From assembly GCA_958299035.1 (NCBI GenBank), contig CATQJL010000112.1, positions 59,007,823 to 59,071,822 on the forward strand: a stretch of 64,000 nt of DNA, given 5' to 3'. Source of the DNA: Cylicocyclus nassatus (taxonomy: Eukaryota; Nematoda; Chromadorea; Rhabditida; Strongylidae). Under the pieces are notes generated by a model. It saw only the letters and a list, made by a program, of their open reading frames with translations, made no database searches and had not been told where the DNA came from. Shown here one piece after another: positions 43,947-55,482 of this stretch. Each line of letters opens with the position of its first letter. Within the stretch, counting starts at the first letter, position 1. The position numbers and the translations under genes are program-made.

Positions 43947-44770
43947 TTAAGCGCGATTGAACAATGCTTTCTGTAGCAATTTCCGCGAGCTACTTTTAGC
44001 GTTCAACGGCACATCCTTGAATCTACAGTGGGTGGTCAACGCGGCCACACATGGCTCAGTCATCCACAAGTACCTGAAATGATGTGAATGAGTAAGTGAA
44101 ACATAAGTGAGGCTTTAGAAAGTATCTTTCTTGATAACCTACCACTCGTTTTCTTTCTCATCTCGGTATTTTCCGTATGTGTAGTACTTCTGACATTTAT
44201 CATTATTGAATGGAACCTTCGTTATGACCTGGACTGATGCACTTCAACCCTTTCAAGAAGCAAGGAGAGTTTTCTTTACTTACGGACAGATCAAAATTTG
44301 GTGCGCAACCGATAGGGCATGCGATGCGCGTCGTCGAATTTCGCGCACGTTCATTCCAATCAGTTTGAGGCATGGGTTCACGGCGGCATCTACGAAAAGG
44401 TGTAAATGAAGATCATTACACTGTTAAGATTTCTACAATTCTACTCACTTTGAAAGCTTACCTGTACTGCTTGGGATCTTTTGGCAACACTGCCTTTGGA
44501 GCTAGGAGAATGCAATCGTCCTTAGTTCCACTTGAAATGCAGTCAACAGTGCGCTGCTCTAAATTTATCAGGTAGAAAATCACAATTGGAATTCTCGGAA
44601 ATTGGAGCAGGGAGTTTATCAGTCTCGTATTTACATTCGGAGGTAATAGACTGATACAAAGAGCTTTCAAGTGTCACGGCAGACGCTGCACGCTTCTGTC
44701 TCGCCGCGTTCGCTTTCTGCGGATACGGTATCTTGCCTTGAGGCTTGGGAAATACAGTATCTTTAGGCAT
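43947..44770 (-). CDS. Unidentified cysteine-containing protein, multi-exon
   Basis: Not recognised. Minus-strand exons with agreeing phases: 44462-44556, 44284-44389, 44143-44228, 43947-44073 (TAA at 43947). GT-AG junctions include GTAAGC, GTAAGT and GTAGGT donors. The joined frame has at least eight Cys spread over about 135 residues (DCISSGTKDDC, RIACPIGCAPNF, FNNDKCQKYYTYGKYRDEKE, LWMTEPC, THCRFKD), suggesting an extracellular disulphide-rich protein. A 5' part is probably encoded within 44557-44770, where the frame MPKDTVFPKPQGKIPYPQ ... RQKR stays open; RQKR could be a processing site. The first junction (donor GTGACAC at about 44680) is uncertain, and no signal peptide was found because a repeat lies just upstream. 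Confidence 0.55.
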
Positions 44771-44842
44771 CAATGGATAACGAGTTTGGGAAAATGCTCC
44801 GACACACGTTTACGAACATGCCGAAGTGGCCCAAAGGATGCT

Positions 44843-44900
44843 GCTCGCGAGGACCCGAGTCACGCGGCCGTGGCACCCAGATTGAAAGCCCCTGTAAGTC
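44843..44900. repeat. Partial copy of the 159-364 MITE
   Basis: CTCGCGAGGACCCGAGTCAC and CCCAGATTGAAAGCCCCTGT match the right arm of the MITE near the window start (CGCGAGGACCTGAGCCACG, CTCAGATTGAAAGCCCCTGT). Confidence 0.7.
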
Positions 44901-46758
44901 TTGTACCAGAGAAATAAAAAATGAACAATCGCTCTAAAAAGCAAACTGTTTGAATCAAACAAAGTGCACTCTGTTATGTATAGTAAATGTAGTCATTATA
45001 ATTTATACAAGAGAATATCTGAAGCAAAATAGAATGTACAAAAAATCCAAAATTGAACCAAGAGAAATAATTGAATTTTTAGAGAATTGCTATCAATTTT
45101 TCTTGGTAAGACAGTGTAGAGTATGGAAGCCAAGGTCAAAAATAAATTTACGTCAACGACTGATACTAAGTTATAGTATTTTTATCGCTTTTATTTATAG
45201 CTTGTATTACTGTGATGTCAAGATGGTAACCTTAAGCATGAGAGAGCGTAATCTCTTTCGTAAAAACATTCAAACAAAAAATTTGAAAGTAAAGATTGTG
45301 ACAATTTTACAAAAATATCGGTAAGACTTACAAACTAACATCTAACAAACTAATGCAGGCATGCTCACCCCAACGATTCCAAGTGAAGTCCTCTTGTTGT
45401 GCATGTGCAACGAGAAAGATTGAGAGAAGTAGACGCATCAGATTAGATCCCTGTAACACTTCGGATTACCATAGGTTGCAGAAATCAGTGATGTGGCATG
45501 ACATACGTGGCTTCAAACTGTTTTTTTTGATTGGTAAAAGAATTGGTATTTTTACATCTTAAATGGCTTTTCAAGTGCATATGCATGGCTTTTTGGTTTT
45601 TACATCTTAAATGGCTTTTCAAGTGCATATCCTAACGAATTTATACACTGTTTGATTATTAATTATTCTCCCTTGTCTCTGGCAGACCTCTAGGTTCACA
45701 TAGCAGAACTTGCTTTTAGCAGTATCAAATGAATTCACAACCCATAAATGTAAACAAGGTTCAAGCTCTTCTACGCTAACAAGAGACATTTTTGCTCACA
45801 AAAAGTTTCGAAAAATGTGAAAGCTCTCTCACTTTAATCTCATGAATTTCGAGGTTACTGATATTCGCATGCGTAAAAAGCCTTTTACATGAGTCTCTAG
45901 GCTTATTATAGGAGTTTTTTCAGAAGGGGTTTCTCACAAATGTAATTGGTACGGATAAGATACACGTAATCTTACAGTAATGAAAGCTCTCAGTGATTCG
46001 CTTCAAAAGACTCTGGATCTTACAAGGTATTTCCTTTCCCAATGGACTTTTCCAGTGAGATGCAAATCATTTGAAAGGTTTTCAAAAGGTAATTTCAAGA
46101 AAGTCTTCTCTATCTGCTTATCTGGTTACTGAACAAAGTTACAAGCATTTTTCTGCTTCCAAATTGCATAGTCAGGAATCGTCTAAATGACCTGTATTCG
46201 TACTGAACGCGAATTTGCTCCAGAGTTACATGCCTGAATGTCTGAGATATATCAAATCGATCGACATAAAAAATCAATGGTGATAGTTTTGAAGCTACTC
46301 TGCTACCTTAGTTATGCAGCAGTAACAAATGCCTCTCACTTTGAATAAATCGATAAGCAAATAAGGAAAGTATGGTCGTAATCAGCATTTTAAAGCTATT
46401 TTGTACATCTTGCTGGGCTGCGCCACTTTGAGTCAAAAACCTTCCTTGTTAAGTTGAGCCAACTCTACATAATGATCCGATGTTGAATGAAACGCTTTGA
46501 GAAAAGTCAACAGTCAAACTATACGTACTCCTAGGACAAATATGCTGTGCTGCTAGCTAGGGCTTAGAAAACCAAAATGTTTCAGATATACAAACGGAAC
46601 AAAGCTATGTACATGACATTAGCTGAATCAAAAGCTTTTCGGATGATTTATCACGTGTTTTTCAGCGAATGCGAAGATAATACAAGGAAGAGATCTGTCG
46701 AAGGCAGCATAGCAGTTTAGCTAATGAGCCTTGGAATAAAGCAAGGGAAGTACTTCAA
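44901..46758. other. AT-rich non-coding stretch with one short duplication
   Basis: A plus-strand ORF of 124 codons (44950-45324) is Lys/Ile/Tyr-rich with no domain. Positions 45545-45582 and 45595-45630 are direct copies of a 36-38-bp sequence (TTTACATCTTAAATGGCTTT). The rest shows no feature. Confidence 0.35.
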
Positions 46759-46803
46759 GATTGCTATTTTTTAATTATCCCAGCAGACAAGGGCTCAGCT
46801 GTG
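46759..46803 (+). pseudogene. Possible Penelope-like element fragment (ADKG motif)
   Basis: The frame reads DCYFLIIPADKGSAV, which resembles the conserved ADKG block upstream of the Penelope-like RT. It is short and isolated, and in opposite orientation to the GIY-YIG fragment nearby. Confidence 0.35.
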
Positions 46804-47309
46804 CGCTTGTCCCGTTTGGCAAGTTTTAAGCCGCACGTTCACGACCTGTTTGGGGCGCAAACTATCTTGAATTAATCTTGATCACTCGCCATGCATGATC
46901 TCTCGCCATCATCATTCATTCCACGATAGCCAAACACTGCGACCTGTCAAACAACAATTGCACCATTTTCATCAACATCAAGCTCGAATCGCATCTTAAT
47001 CGCATCTGAAAAAACCTGTCGATGTAGATGGCGACTGAGGCCTTATGGTCTAGGCATCCGAGAGGATGCCAGTTAACAGTAACGTGCTCACAACTAATCG
47101 TTATAGTGGGAATTACCAGATGATTGTTACCAAACATAAACAGAGTGCAATAATTGACAAATCCCACCAAAACGTTCATCGGAGTGTAGTAGTCGACAAA
47201 CCACAATCTCATGCATATTTAGGGAGTGCAAGTTAGTATACTTTATAGGGCCACTTCAACTAACCTCCCTTTCCTCGTGAGTAAGCTCCGTCTTCCTATT
47301 GATAAAACT

Positions 47310-47612
47310 CGTTCTTATTGTTCATCTGTGGAATCTTGGTAGTAATCCAGAATGCTTCCAATGCTTTTCTAGCCGAGATCCTTGCATCGTACGCGAGAAT
47401 TTTGCACTTGATATCAAAGTCTTCTCCAATGGCTGAGCGTGCCCACACCTGCCGACTGCCAAGTCCAAACTTCTGTGCCTTTTAACCGCAAAGTATTCTT
47501 TCCTGCGAATACCCAAAACTCTACCGAATATTGGTTTGCAGTCGAGGCATTCGATTTGATGGACGGCTCCCACTTTCGCACAGTCTCCCACTCTATCGTG
47601 CGAGCACACTAT
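47310..47612 (-). pseudogene. GIY-YIG endonuclease remnant of a Penelope-like element
   Basis: Two frames on the minus strand together show the C-terminal endonuclease signature. VGAVHQIECLDC, a degenerate GRVLGIRRKEYF and AVKRHRSLDLAV lie in the first. After a frame break, GEDFDIKCKILAYDARISAR is followed by KALEAFWITTK and MNNK, the typical end of nematode GIY-YIG Penelope-like elements. No intact enzyme. Confidence 0.55.
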
Positions 47613-47966
47613 GTATTTCTCTGTTGTACAGTATCGGCCTTAGAGCCTATTTCGGAACAGCTGCTTTTTGATACTGTGTTAAAGATGTTAACTTGAACAA
47701 CATCATCTTTTTGATTCTGATGACATAAAATGAAAGCGACGCGGATGTAGCAAGCAAGGAAATGAACAACCATTGAGGAGCTACGAGGCAGAGTACTGGA
47801 AAGCGATAACATGACTGCTTTGAAAAAATGAAACTCTGTGAATCAAACGCAGCGATGAAGAATGAATGAAAGCTGCAACACCTGTTCCTTCACGCTGCAA
47901 CTACTTTTATTATACTATTTTTCTGCTACTATCTACAGCTGGAAGTTTTGAAGGTAAAAAGCAAGA
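47613..47966. other. Non-coding stretch
   Basis: Nothing recognised. Confidence 0.3.
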
Positions 47967-48032
47967 ATCTTATATACAAAGCTGAATGTCTGTTTTTATG
48001 TCTGTCTCTATGTCTGTCTGTCTGTCTGTACG
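47967..48032 (+). repeat. Truncated (TCTG)n-ended repeat
   Basis: AATCTTATATACAAAGCTGA then TCTG repeats and TACG. It is cut at TA by the Tc1/mariner-like element starting at 48035. Confidence 0.75.
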
Positions 48033-48034
48033 TA

Positions 48035-49887
48035 CAGTGACCGCCAAAAAGTTGCGGACAAGCCGCCTTATTTTTTTAATCGCTCATTTTCGGATGGAAA
48101 ACAAAGATGAAAAAATGTTTGGATTGCATGAGCTGATAGAGCTCTTGAAGAGCTACAACCCACACATTGTGCTTTCTGGGAAACGTGCATTTTAAGAATT
48201 TTAAAAATCTTATTCTAAGAAGAGTCCGAAAATGGCCGCGTCACAATGTCGCGGACAATAATTCTTTGAACGCCAAAATTTCCTTTTGGGTCCTATTTTT
48301 GAGTGGAAACACAAGTAATCCGAACAGGTAAGCATACTGCTTTATAGACCTCGTCGAGGACAATAATCAGGTAGTGGTTATTTCCAAAAAACCCAAACTT
48401 GAATTTTATTTTGCTTTTTTTCAAAAAATAACTTCTAATTCCCTTTTTCAGCCAAATCTTTACATGTAAACCTATTCAAGACATCCTAACAAAGCTGTTC
48501 GACTAAAATGGATGCCTTTTGCCATCCTGTATGCATCGGACGTGCGTTGGCGAGTTTCCTTGCTGAAAATGGCTCTTGACAGTGCGTGCACATAACCCCA
48601 CCTGCACCTCGCCACTGAATTGCACCGCTTTGCAGGCTTGTAGCTCGGCCGGCAGTCATTCTACGAGCCTGCAGGTAGGCTCATTCGAAAGAGCGTGACT
48701 TTCTCTACACGATATTATGCAAATGACTTCAGTTTCAGGAATAACAGAGATTTGGCGGATGGGGTGATAGAGCGCAGCCTTAGAGGTGATTGGAGTGAAG
48801 GCTCTTATCAACGCCAGAACAGTCTTAGAGCTCCGAAATGGATCTATTACAAAAAAATTGAAGGTTTTGAACTACCCTATTTTCAGGTGTATAAGCCGCA
48901 CCCTTTTTGCTCTAAACGCGAGCAGACCCAGGCGTGTCGCCGCGCATATGTCTCGCGAAGCGGTCGCCTTATTGCATACTGCTCTCACTTAACGCGCTCC
49001 ATAATGCCAGTCAGTCTTTTGGCGTGTTCGCCTTTAGAGCGAAAAGGGTGCGGCTTATACACCTAAAAATAGGGTACCAGGATGAAACTGGTGGCGAAAG
49101 AAGCTCTGCTCAACTTTAACTGAAAAATCCTTACCATACCACAGAAGCTGCGCTCTGTCACCCCATCCGTCAAATTTCTGGGATTGCTTAAACTGAACCT
49201 ATTTGCATACCTTCGTGTCGAGGAAGTCACGCCTTCTCGAATGAGCCTGAGTACAGGCTCGTAGACTGCCTGACGGCCGAGCTACAAGCCTGCAAAGCGG
49301 TGCAATTCAGTGGTGAGGTGCAGGTGGGTTATGTGCACGCACTGTCAAGAGCCATTTTCAGCAAAGAAACTCATCAACACACGTCCGATGCATACAGGAT
49401 GGCAAAAAGCATCCATTTTAGTCGAACAGCTTTGTTAGGATGTCTTGAATAGGTTTACATGTAAAGAAATTTGGCTGAAAAAGGGAATTAGAAGTTATTT
49501 TTTGAAAAAAAGCAAAATAAAATTCAAGGGTTTTTTTTTGGAAATAACCACTACCTGATTGTCCTCGACGAGCTCTATAAAGTAGTATGCTTACCTGTTC
49601 GGATTACTTGTGTTTCCACTCAAAAATAGGACCCAAAAGGAAATTTTGGCGTTCAAAGAATTATTGTCCGCGACATTGTGACGCGGCCATTTTCGGACTT
49701 TTCTTAGAATAAGATTTTTAAAATTCTTAAAATGCACGTTTTCCAGAAAGCACAATGTGTGGGTTGTAGCTCTTCAAGAGCTCTATCAGCTCATGCAATC
49801 CAAACATTTTTTCATCTTTGTTTTCCATCCGAAAATGAGTGATGAAAAAAAGAAGGCGGCTTGTCCGCAACTTTTTGGCGGTCACTG
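48035..49887. mobile_element. 1.85-kb palindromic Tc1/mariner-type element
   Basis: Flanked by TA (48033-48034, 49888-49889). The ends CAGTGACCGCCAAAAAGTTG and CAACTTTTTGGCGGTCACTG are perfect inverted repeats. The arms pair over roughly 830 bp each (for example AATGTCGCGGACAATAATTC, ATGCATCGGACGTG, TGAATTGCACCGCTTTGCAG). CAGTG...GCCAAAAAGT ends and a TA target are characteristic of Tc1-like elements. No transposase ORF. Another foldback is inserted in the middle. Confidence 0.85.
48874..49076. mobile_element. Foldback nested at the centre of the 48-50 kb palindrome
   Basis: TACCCTATTTTCAGGTGTAT and AAGCCGCACCCTTTTTGCTC are mirrored by GAGCGAAAAGGGTGCGGCTT and ATACACCTAAAAATAGGGTA. A diverged copy is at 50943-51487. 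Confidence 0.8.
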
Positions 49888-49946
49888 TATATGATTGCTA
49901 TAACTATGTGGAGGGTCACTCACAAACTCAGACAGTCGAAGAGATA

Positions 49947-50175
49947 TAGGGCTTATCAAATTGAGTGTCGTTTGTACCGGCACCTCCATCTTCGCGCTGG
50001 ACTATGCGTCTCTTCCGCAGGGCTGCTCTCTGAGCACTTTCCCAGGGCGAGCGTGGGAAAGGCGGAGCATCAATCGATTGGAAGTGATTAGGGTGCGTGT
50101 ACCGCAGAAAAGACGCAGAGCCCAGCGCGAAGATGGAGATGCTGGTGCAAACGACACTCAATTTGATAAGCCCTA
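49947..50175. mobile_element. Palindromic MITE nested in the left arm, TA target
   Basis: TAGGGCTTATCAAATTGAGT ... ACTCAATTTGATAAGCCCTA with TA on each side (49945-49946, 50176-50177). The arms include CACCTCCATCTTCGCGCTGG. No ORF of significance. Confidence 0.85.
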
Positions 50176-50335
50176 TACCTCCGGCGGGCAAATGGCGCGA
50201 GTCTGCCACTTCGCGCTTTGGAGCGCTTCGGAGCTCTGCCATCTCACCAATTTTGCTGCTCCGGTCTCTCCCAGAACTGGCGCACCTCCGGAGCAGAGAT
50301 TGGCGCGTCCCGGAGAGGGGTCCCATTCGTTCACG

Positions 50336-50368
50336 TGACGTCACGGTGACGTCACGAAGACGTCACAG
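50336..50368. repeat. Three 11-bp units containing TGACGTCA (CRE-like)
   Basis: TGACGTCACGG, TGACGTCACGA and AGACGTCACAG follow each other exactly, so two perfect CRE/ATF palindromes and one near-perfect one are spaced by one helical turn. They sit at the loop of the foldback 49927-50542. Binding by bZIP factors is inference. Confidence 0.75.
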
Positions 50369-50942
50369 GCGATTAAGACCCCTTTCCGGGACGCGCAAAT
50401 CTCTGCTCCGGAGGTGCGCCAGTTTTGGGAGAGCCCTGGAGCAGCAAAATGCGTGAAATGGCAGGGCTCCGGAGCGCTCCAGAGCGCGAAGTGGCAGACT
50501 CGCGCCATTTTCCCGCCGGAGGTATCCCTTCGACTGTCTGAGAAGCAACAGATCTGCAGTAACAAAATCAATTACATGAATCACCACCGCGATAAGTCAG
50601 GTACAGAAGCCTATCCTATTACTCATAACTCCCCAGAAATAGAACTAATCTATCAAATTTTATCTGAATTGGGTCCCTGGGAATGATCAAGGGTTAAAAG
50701 GGGCCCCAGAGTCAAAAGCCAAAAAGGAATCCAGAAGAAAAGGAAGCGATCCCACTTCTCAAAGGTGCTATCCTTGATTTGTCGGCGACGGAGCGCTGGA
50801 TTTGTACCGACTTTGGCTGAATAGCTGCCATGCGGGACTTGGCCGAAGTAGAGATAAAGTTAGAATACCAGAATATAAAGCTCGAAGTACTCGCGGAGTA
50901 GACCGCCTAGACAACACCTTAAACTTGGTTAATCAAAACTTT

Positions 50943-51487
50943 ACCCTATTTTACGGCGTATAAACCGCAATTCTTTTCACGCGGGCTGCATGCGATGTCT
51001 CGCGATGTGCGAAGCTGCACAAGCACCAACTACTGTGATTTGTTTGTTACAAAATACTCTATCTTCTCATTTACTTAACAAGAATCCACGAAACAAAAGT
51101 ACGTCCAATTACCAGTGGTCATCGGAATCGTAAGGTGATAAGCTTTATCGCCGGTAATGTTAATAAAAGAAAGCACAACTTTAGCCAGCAATATCCTTGG
51201 AAAGTTGAAGCACAGTCAATCCCTAGTATCGGAAGCAGAACCCAAACATCCGCAAAGTCAGTCATATGATACAAAAAATACAGTCTAAGCACCCGCATTC
51301 AAAATGCATTGACAAGAAGCTATTAAGATCACAATGTATCGAAGACATGAGTATACGCGCTGAAGAGGACCCAAAAAACGCACTGAGTTTTCACTTTGCT
51401 AGATCGCTTTTCAGGCGCCTTCGCGCTATTGTTCGTTGTGGCGGGTGTGGCTTGTATAAGGTGCGGCTTATAAGCCGAAAATAGGTT
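50943..51487. mobile_element. Diverged foldback related to 48874-49076
   Basis: Left ACCCTATTTTACGGCGTATA and AACCGCA; right GGTGCGGCTTATAAGCCGAA then AATAGGT. The interior is unrelated and larger. Confidence 0.5.
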
Positions 51488-53002
51488 ATTTCCAAGCAAA
51501 TATGCAAAATAACGCAACGAAACAATTGATTATCTGGTTGAATTTGAAATTCATTCTAAGCACTGTATAACGACTTGTAACAGATTATGAACAAAAATAA
51601 CGACATGTGACCGCAGAAGGCGATGAAATCTTTTGGTTCGATACATATAGTGAGAGCAAATCTTGCGCTTTCTGATGGTGCTCGGGCCAAAAGTCCCTGA
51701 GGACATATGGCAACGATACAAGGTGAATAAGAGAAATACCCAAAAACAAATGATTTTTCGATTTTTTAATCACTAAAATTGCTAAAACCTCTACTAGAAT
51801 TTGGATTTATTTTTGGTCTAAGTTTTGTGGCATGCTCTTTTTAACTAAGAGAAGTTAGTAGTGATTGGAGTCTCTGCGAATATTTGCGAATTTCGATTTT
51901 TTTGAAATGACTTATTGATTTTGTTTTAGATTGATTTTCTAAAATGTACTATGAAATACTGCTTTTGATATACATAATATAGAGCAGAACTTGTAAGTTG
52001 ACTAGTTTTGTGCATCAACCTAATACAACTCTTTAAATAACATAATGTATAAGGCAAGTGCGATTGAGGAGGAAAGAAAACAGAAACTATGGACATCTAA
52101 ACATGAGATACTGAAGAGAGTACCATGGGTGCAATAGATATGCCGGTTGGACGTCCTCGAGTGTCCTGGCTGCTTAAGTTGTCGACTTGGTCCCCTAGAA
52201 GGTCGGAAAGTGCTGAGGCCGCAGATTGGGATAGAATGAAACAAGAAAGCAAACCTACTTTTTGCCTATCTGAAACAAACGTATAGTTGTCCTCAAGTCA
52301 CTATCCGCCTGGTGGATGGATTCAAGTCTAAATTGGGGCAGGCCGGTTGCGCAAGACCGTGGCACACTCGAAACTCATTTCAATCTTACACATGTTCTCT
52401 TTTTGTTTTCCTTCCTGTTGGCTGCTGTTTCTTGTTTTTAACATTGTTAAAGTTGACGATTTTGTTGTTGTTGTTGTTGTGTAATCTATACTGCTATGTT
52501 CGTGTTTTCAAGCTCTGATTCCAAGTAAACTTAGGAAAACTATGCAGCTGGGTTATATGCAACGTGTAATTCACAAAAGTGACCTGGAACACATCTTACT
52601 CACCAAAAAGGAATTCAAAGCAAGTATTCCATCTCCATCGTTTCCCAAATTTTTGAACTCAGAGTTGAAAAAAGAACATGGCAATATGAAAAGTTGTACA
52701 ACAACATCAAATTCAACAACTCTAATCCCGAACAATGTTGAATTACAAGAAACATCAGTCAGTACGAAGAAAAACAGAAAGAAAATATATGTAAAATTGA
52801 GGGCTTGATGTGCTACGCTCTAGCGCAACCGGTCTGCCCAGTTCAAATTCAAATTTATCAGCCAGGCGACTAGTGATGTGAAGACGACTATAACAAAACA
52901 AAATTCCCGGAAAAACGAATATCAATGAAACTGGCAAGCAAACAACAGCAACTTAAGCAAAAATCTACTATCTGAGCGTGAAACGCGAAACGTTTGACGA
53001 GC
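51488..53002. other. Non-coding stretch with (GTT)n
   Basis: A (GTT)n run is at 52461-52480. An 88-codon ORF at 52542-52808 is Lys/Ser/Thr-rich without a domain. No gene is supported. Confidence 0.35.
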
Positions 53003-53735
53003 TAAGGGCCGCATGCATTAACATCCCCGCCGGGGAGGGAACGCAGCTTCAAAAGAACATCATATCCTGAAGCTCCAGATATCTAGATTTTAACTGTCTA
53101 CCTATCAATAGTTATTCCCACCATCCTTCCCTATGAACATATCGGGCAGAAGCAAGGAACTGTACAAGCCGCATTTCCCATCCTTCTGTGTGACCCTAAT
53201 GATCCCCAGCGGCTGACCGTTATTTCTTCAAAGCCATTTTCTTTTTTCAAAATTAACGAAAACATATCAAAGTTGTGTTGCTTATCTAACCCAGTAATAG
53301 TGCTAAGCATATTGCTGGTAAAAACAAATGATGTTTTGGAGTCTTGAAATTTTCGATGAGCCACAGGTCGAAATTTGGGGTTAATCAAAAATTTCGACCT
53401 TTCAAAAACTCATTTGTTCTCATTAGCAATGTGTTTAGCGCTGTTGGGTTAGATAATTAGTACAACTTTGGAATGCTTTCACTAACTCTGAAAAAAAAAA
53501 GACTTCAAAGAGATGACTGTCGGCGCTGGGGATCATCAAGGGATACACAAAAAGCCGGAAATACCGGCTTGTAGAGCCTCTCGCTTCCTTTCAATATGCT
53601 CTGGTGAAGCATGGTGAGAATACTTACTGTAGGTGAACAGGGTGGAATCCAGATATCTGGAGCTTCAGGATATGAAGTTTTCTTTTGAAGCTGCGATCCC
53701 CTCCCCGGCGGGGATGTTAATGCATGCGGCCCTAA
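53003..53735. mobile_element. Foldback MITE with TTAGGGCCGCATGC ends
   Basis: Left CTAAGGGCCGCATGCATTAA and CATCCCCGCCGGGGAGGG mirror the right CCCCTCCCCGGCGGGGATGT and TAATGCATGCGGCCCTAAG. The arms continue through TATCCTGAAGCTCCAGATAT. Fragments of the family are at 2594 and perhaps 63785. Confidence 0.85.
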
Positions 53736-53984
53736 GAATTTTAAGAAACAACCTCGAAGGTTATCGCCTTGCGTGCAATTGGAGCGCGCTATCCAATTCC
53801 TTACATCGCTCTCCAGAAATTTGCTGCGGCTGTAGGCAGTGAACGCGCTGATAGATTTGAAAGCAGATTTGCACTACTGGTAGCACTTCCAGCTCAGATC
53901 ACATTTGTGTGAAGAAATTTGGAAACCTATGTGAGAGTAAGCAGGGAGCAACACATGTTGTGTCGCGGCTCCGCGATGCGAGCG

Positions 53985-54596
53985 CTCCTACTCAGTTAAT
54001 CGCCGAGGGCAGGCGGTCATGCGAATTTCGAGCAAGCGGGCACCGAAAAATAGTTCGCTGATTTCTTGCGGTCCGCTTGCAGAGATTTGAAAAAATTTTG
54101 GACGATTATTAGACGAAACTCGGAGAACTATCGTGGTCTTTCTATGGACAAGTTGCGGTCTATTGGCCGCATTTTCGCGGATTTTCCGCGAGAATATGCA
54201 AGATTTTCGGGGGCCGCGCGTTCTTTTGTGGAGGATCGCGCAGCCCCCAGGTACCTTCCGCAGAGAGAAAGTAAGAGAAAGTACCTCAAACTTGAGTAAT
54301 TAAGCCATCTAGCACCTCTGCCATGTAGAGTCTCACCTTTGCTCGACGTATGCCCGAAACTGCTTGAAAACCGTCCGAGCGCCAGCTGAAAATTTGATCA
54401 GCGCTCGCTGAAAGAGATTATTTGACGAGCGCCTGCAGAAAATTCTGTGTTGCTCCACGCTGGCAGAACATTAGACAGCAAAGGAAGTACCGCCCGTTGA
54501 AGGTTTAGCCACGCCCCAAAATTCTGCTGACCGCTTGCAGAAAAGCGCGAGTTTGCGGACCGCCTGCCCCCAGCGATTATCTGAGTAGAAGTAGGA
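53985..54596. mobile_element. Foldback, GC-rich ends
   Basis: CCTACTCAGTTAATCGCCGA and GGGCAGGCGGTC mirror GACCGCCTGCCCCCAGCGAT and TATCTGAGTAG. GCAGGGAGCA occurs on both outer flanks (53941 and about 54598) and could be a target or element duplication. Confidence 0.6.
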
Positions 54597-55482
54597 GGCA
54601 GGGAGCACTGGTTGCTGCCGCGCTATCCGGCGACGATTACGGTACTTTCCCACGCTTGCCGTAATCGCCGCTGGACCTCTCATTGCCTTGGCGCGTTGCC
54701 AGCCGGAAGGCTATATATAGCGGCGGCGCCTCATTGCAGCGTCTGTTCGCTTCCTTTTCGATCGATATTCTTTTCTCATGTTTTTCTATTGTGGTCGTGA
54801 CCTGGCAGTTGGCTCCCGCCTTTGACATCCCATTCGCAGTAGCGGTCGAGGTACCGGAAGTTTTGCTATATCAAAATTCAAGGATTTTGGATTCAGTTTG
54901 GACGAGCCACTTCTGGAATTTTTCGAGATTTAGAGCGTTGAGATCTTAAGAATTTTAGGAGGGGCTGCGCCTGTTAATCGGCTACGCATGGCGGATCTGT
55001 TTAGGTGAAGCCTCGGGAGAATCGTTATTGTTAGAGGTTTGTAGGCGCGCAACATCGGTAACACGGGCGGGGCACCCTGTCTCGTGTTGAGTTGTTTTCT
55101 TTTCTACTTTTAGTGTAGTTTAGTATTTTAATGTAGCGTTTAATTATTTCTTTGTGTTTTTAAAGATAAAATGTTAGTGTTTACCTTTCTGTTTCTCATG
55201 CGCTAGGTTGGAGGTTTCCTGATCCTCCAAACTAATGGTTTTTTCTCTCGAAAACTTAATATCAGTCCCGTTAGTGTTGTTGTATTCGTAGAGGTTTTTC
55301 CGGCCGTCTTGCATAAAAAATTTCCAGAACGCATATGTTATGCGGGCCTATATCAAAAACTTACAAACATATTCTACATTCACTTACCGTATAGCCAATA
55401 AGCCAACTTGGTTTCCAGCGGAGAAAGGCCAACTAAGAGGCGACCCTTTGGTATACCTGTAAAGTGAAATAGTTGTTTATTA
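54597..55482. other. Non-coding region with a TATA-like box
   Basis: CTATATATAG at 54711-54720 lies in a GC-rich context and could be a core promoter, for instance of a decayed LTR. No ORF with a domain follows. The remainder is unremarkable. Confidence 0.35.
54711..54720 (+). promoter_or_regulatory. Possible TATA box
   Basis: CTATATATAG between GC-rich blocks GCCGGAAGG and CGGCGGCGCC. No attached gene was found, so its role is unproven. Confidence 0.25.

Larger units (their letters stand above)
49927..50542. mobile_element. Foldback with CTCAGACAGTCGAAG ends, split by a second MITE
   Basis: Ends CTCAGACAGTCGAAG / CTTCGACTGTCTGAG are perfect. The arms continue through GCGCGAGTCTGCCACTTCGC and CTCCGGAGCAGAGATT. 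The left arm is interrupted at a TA by the MITE 49947-50175; the right arm is uninterrupted at the same place (GGATACCTCCGG orientation). The centre carries tandem TGACGTCA motifs. Confidence 0.85.

Noticed and set aside
44950..45324. 124-codon plus-strand ORF
   Set aside because: AT-rich composition, no domain, no splice signals at the ends.
52128..52250. Possible LINE C-terminal end (GRPRVSW ... ADWDRM)
   Set aside because: Only a few residues fit and no neighbouring RT sequence was found.
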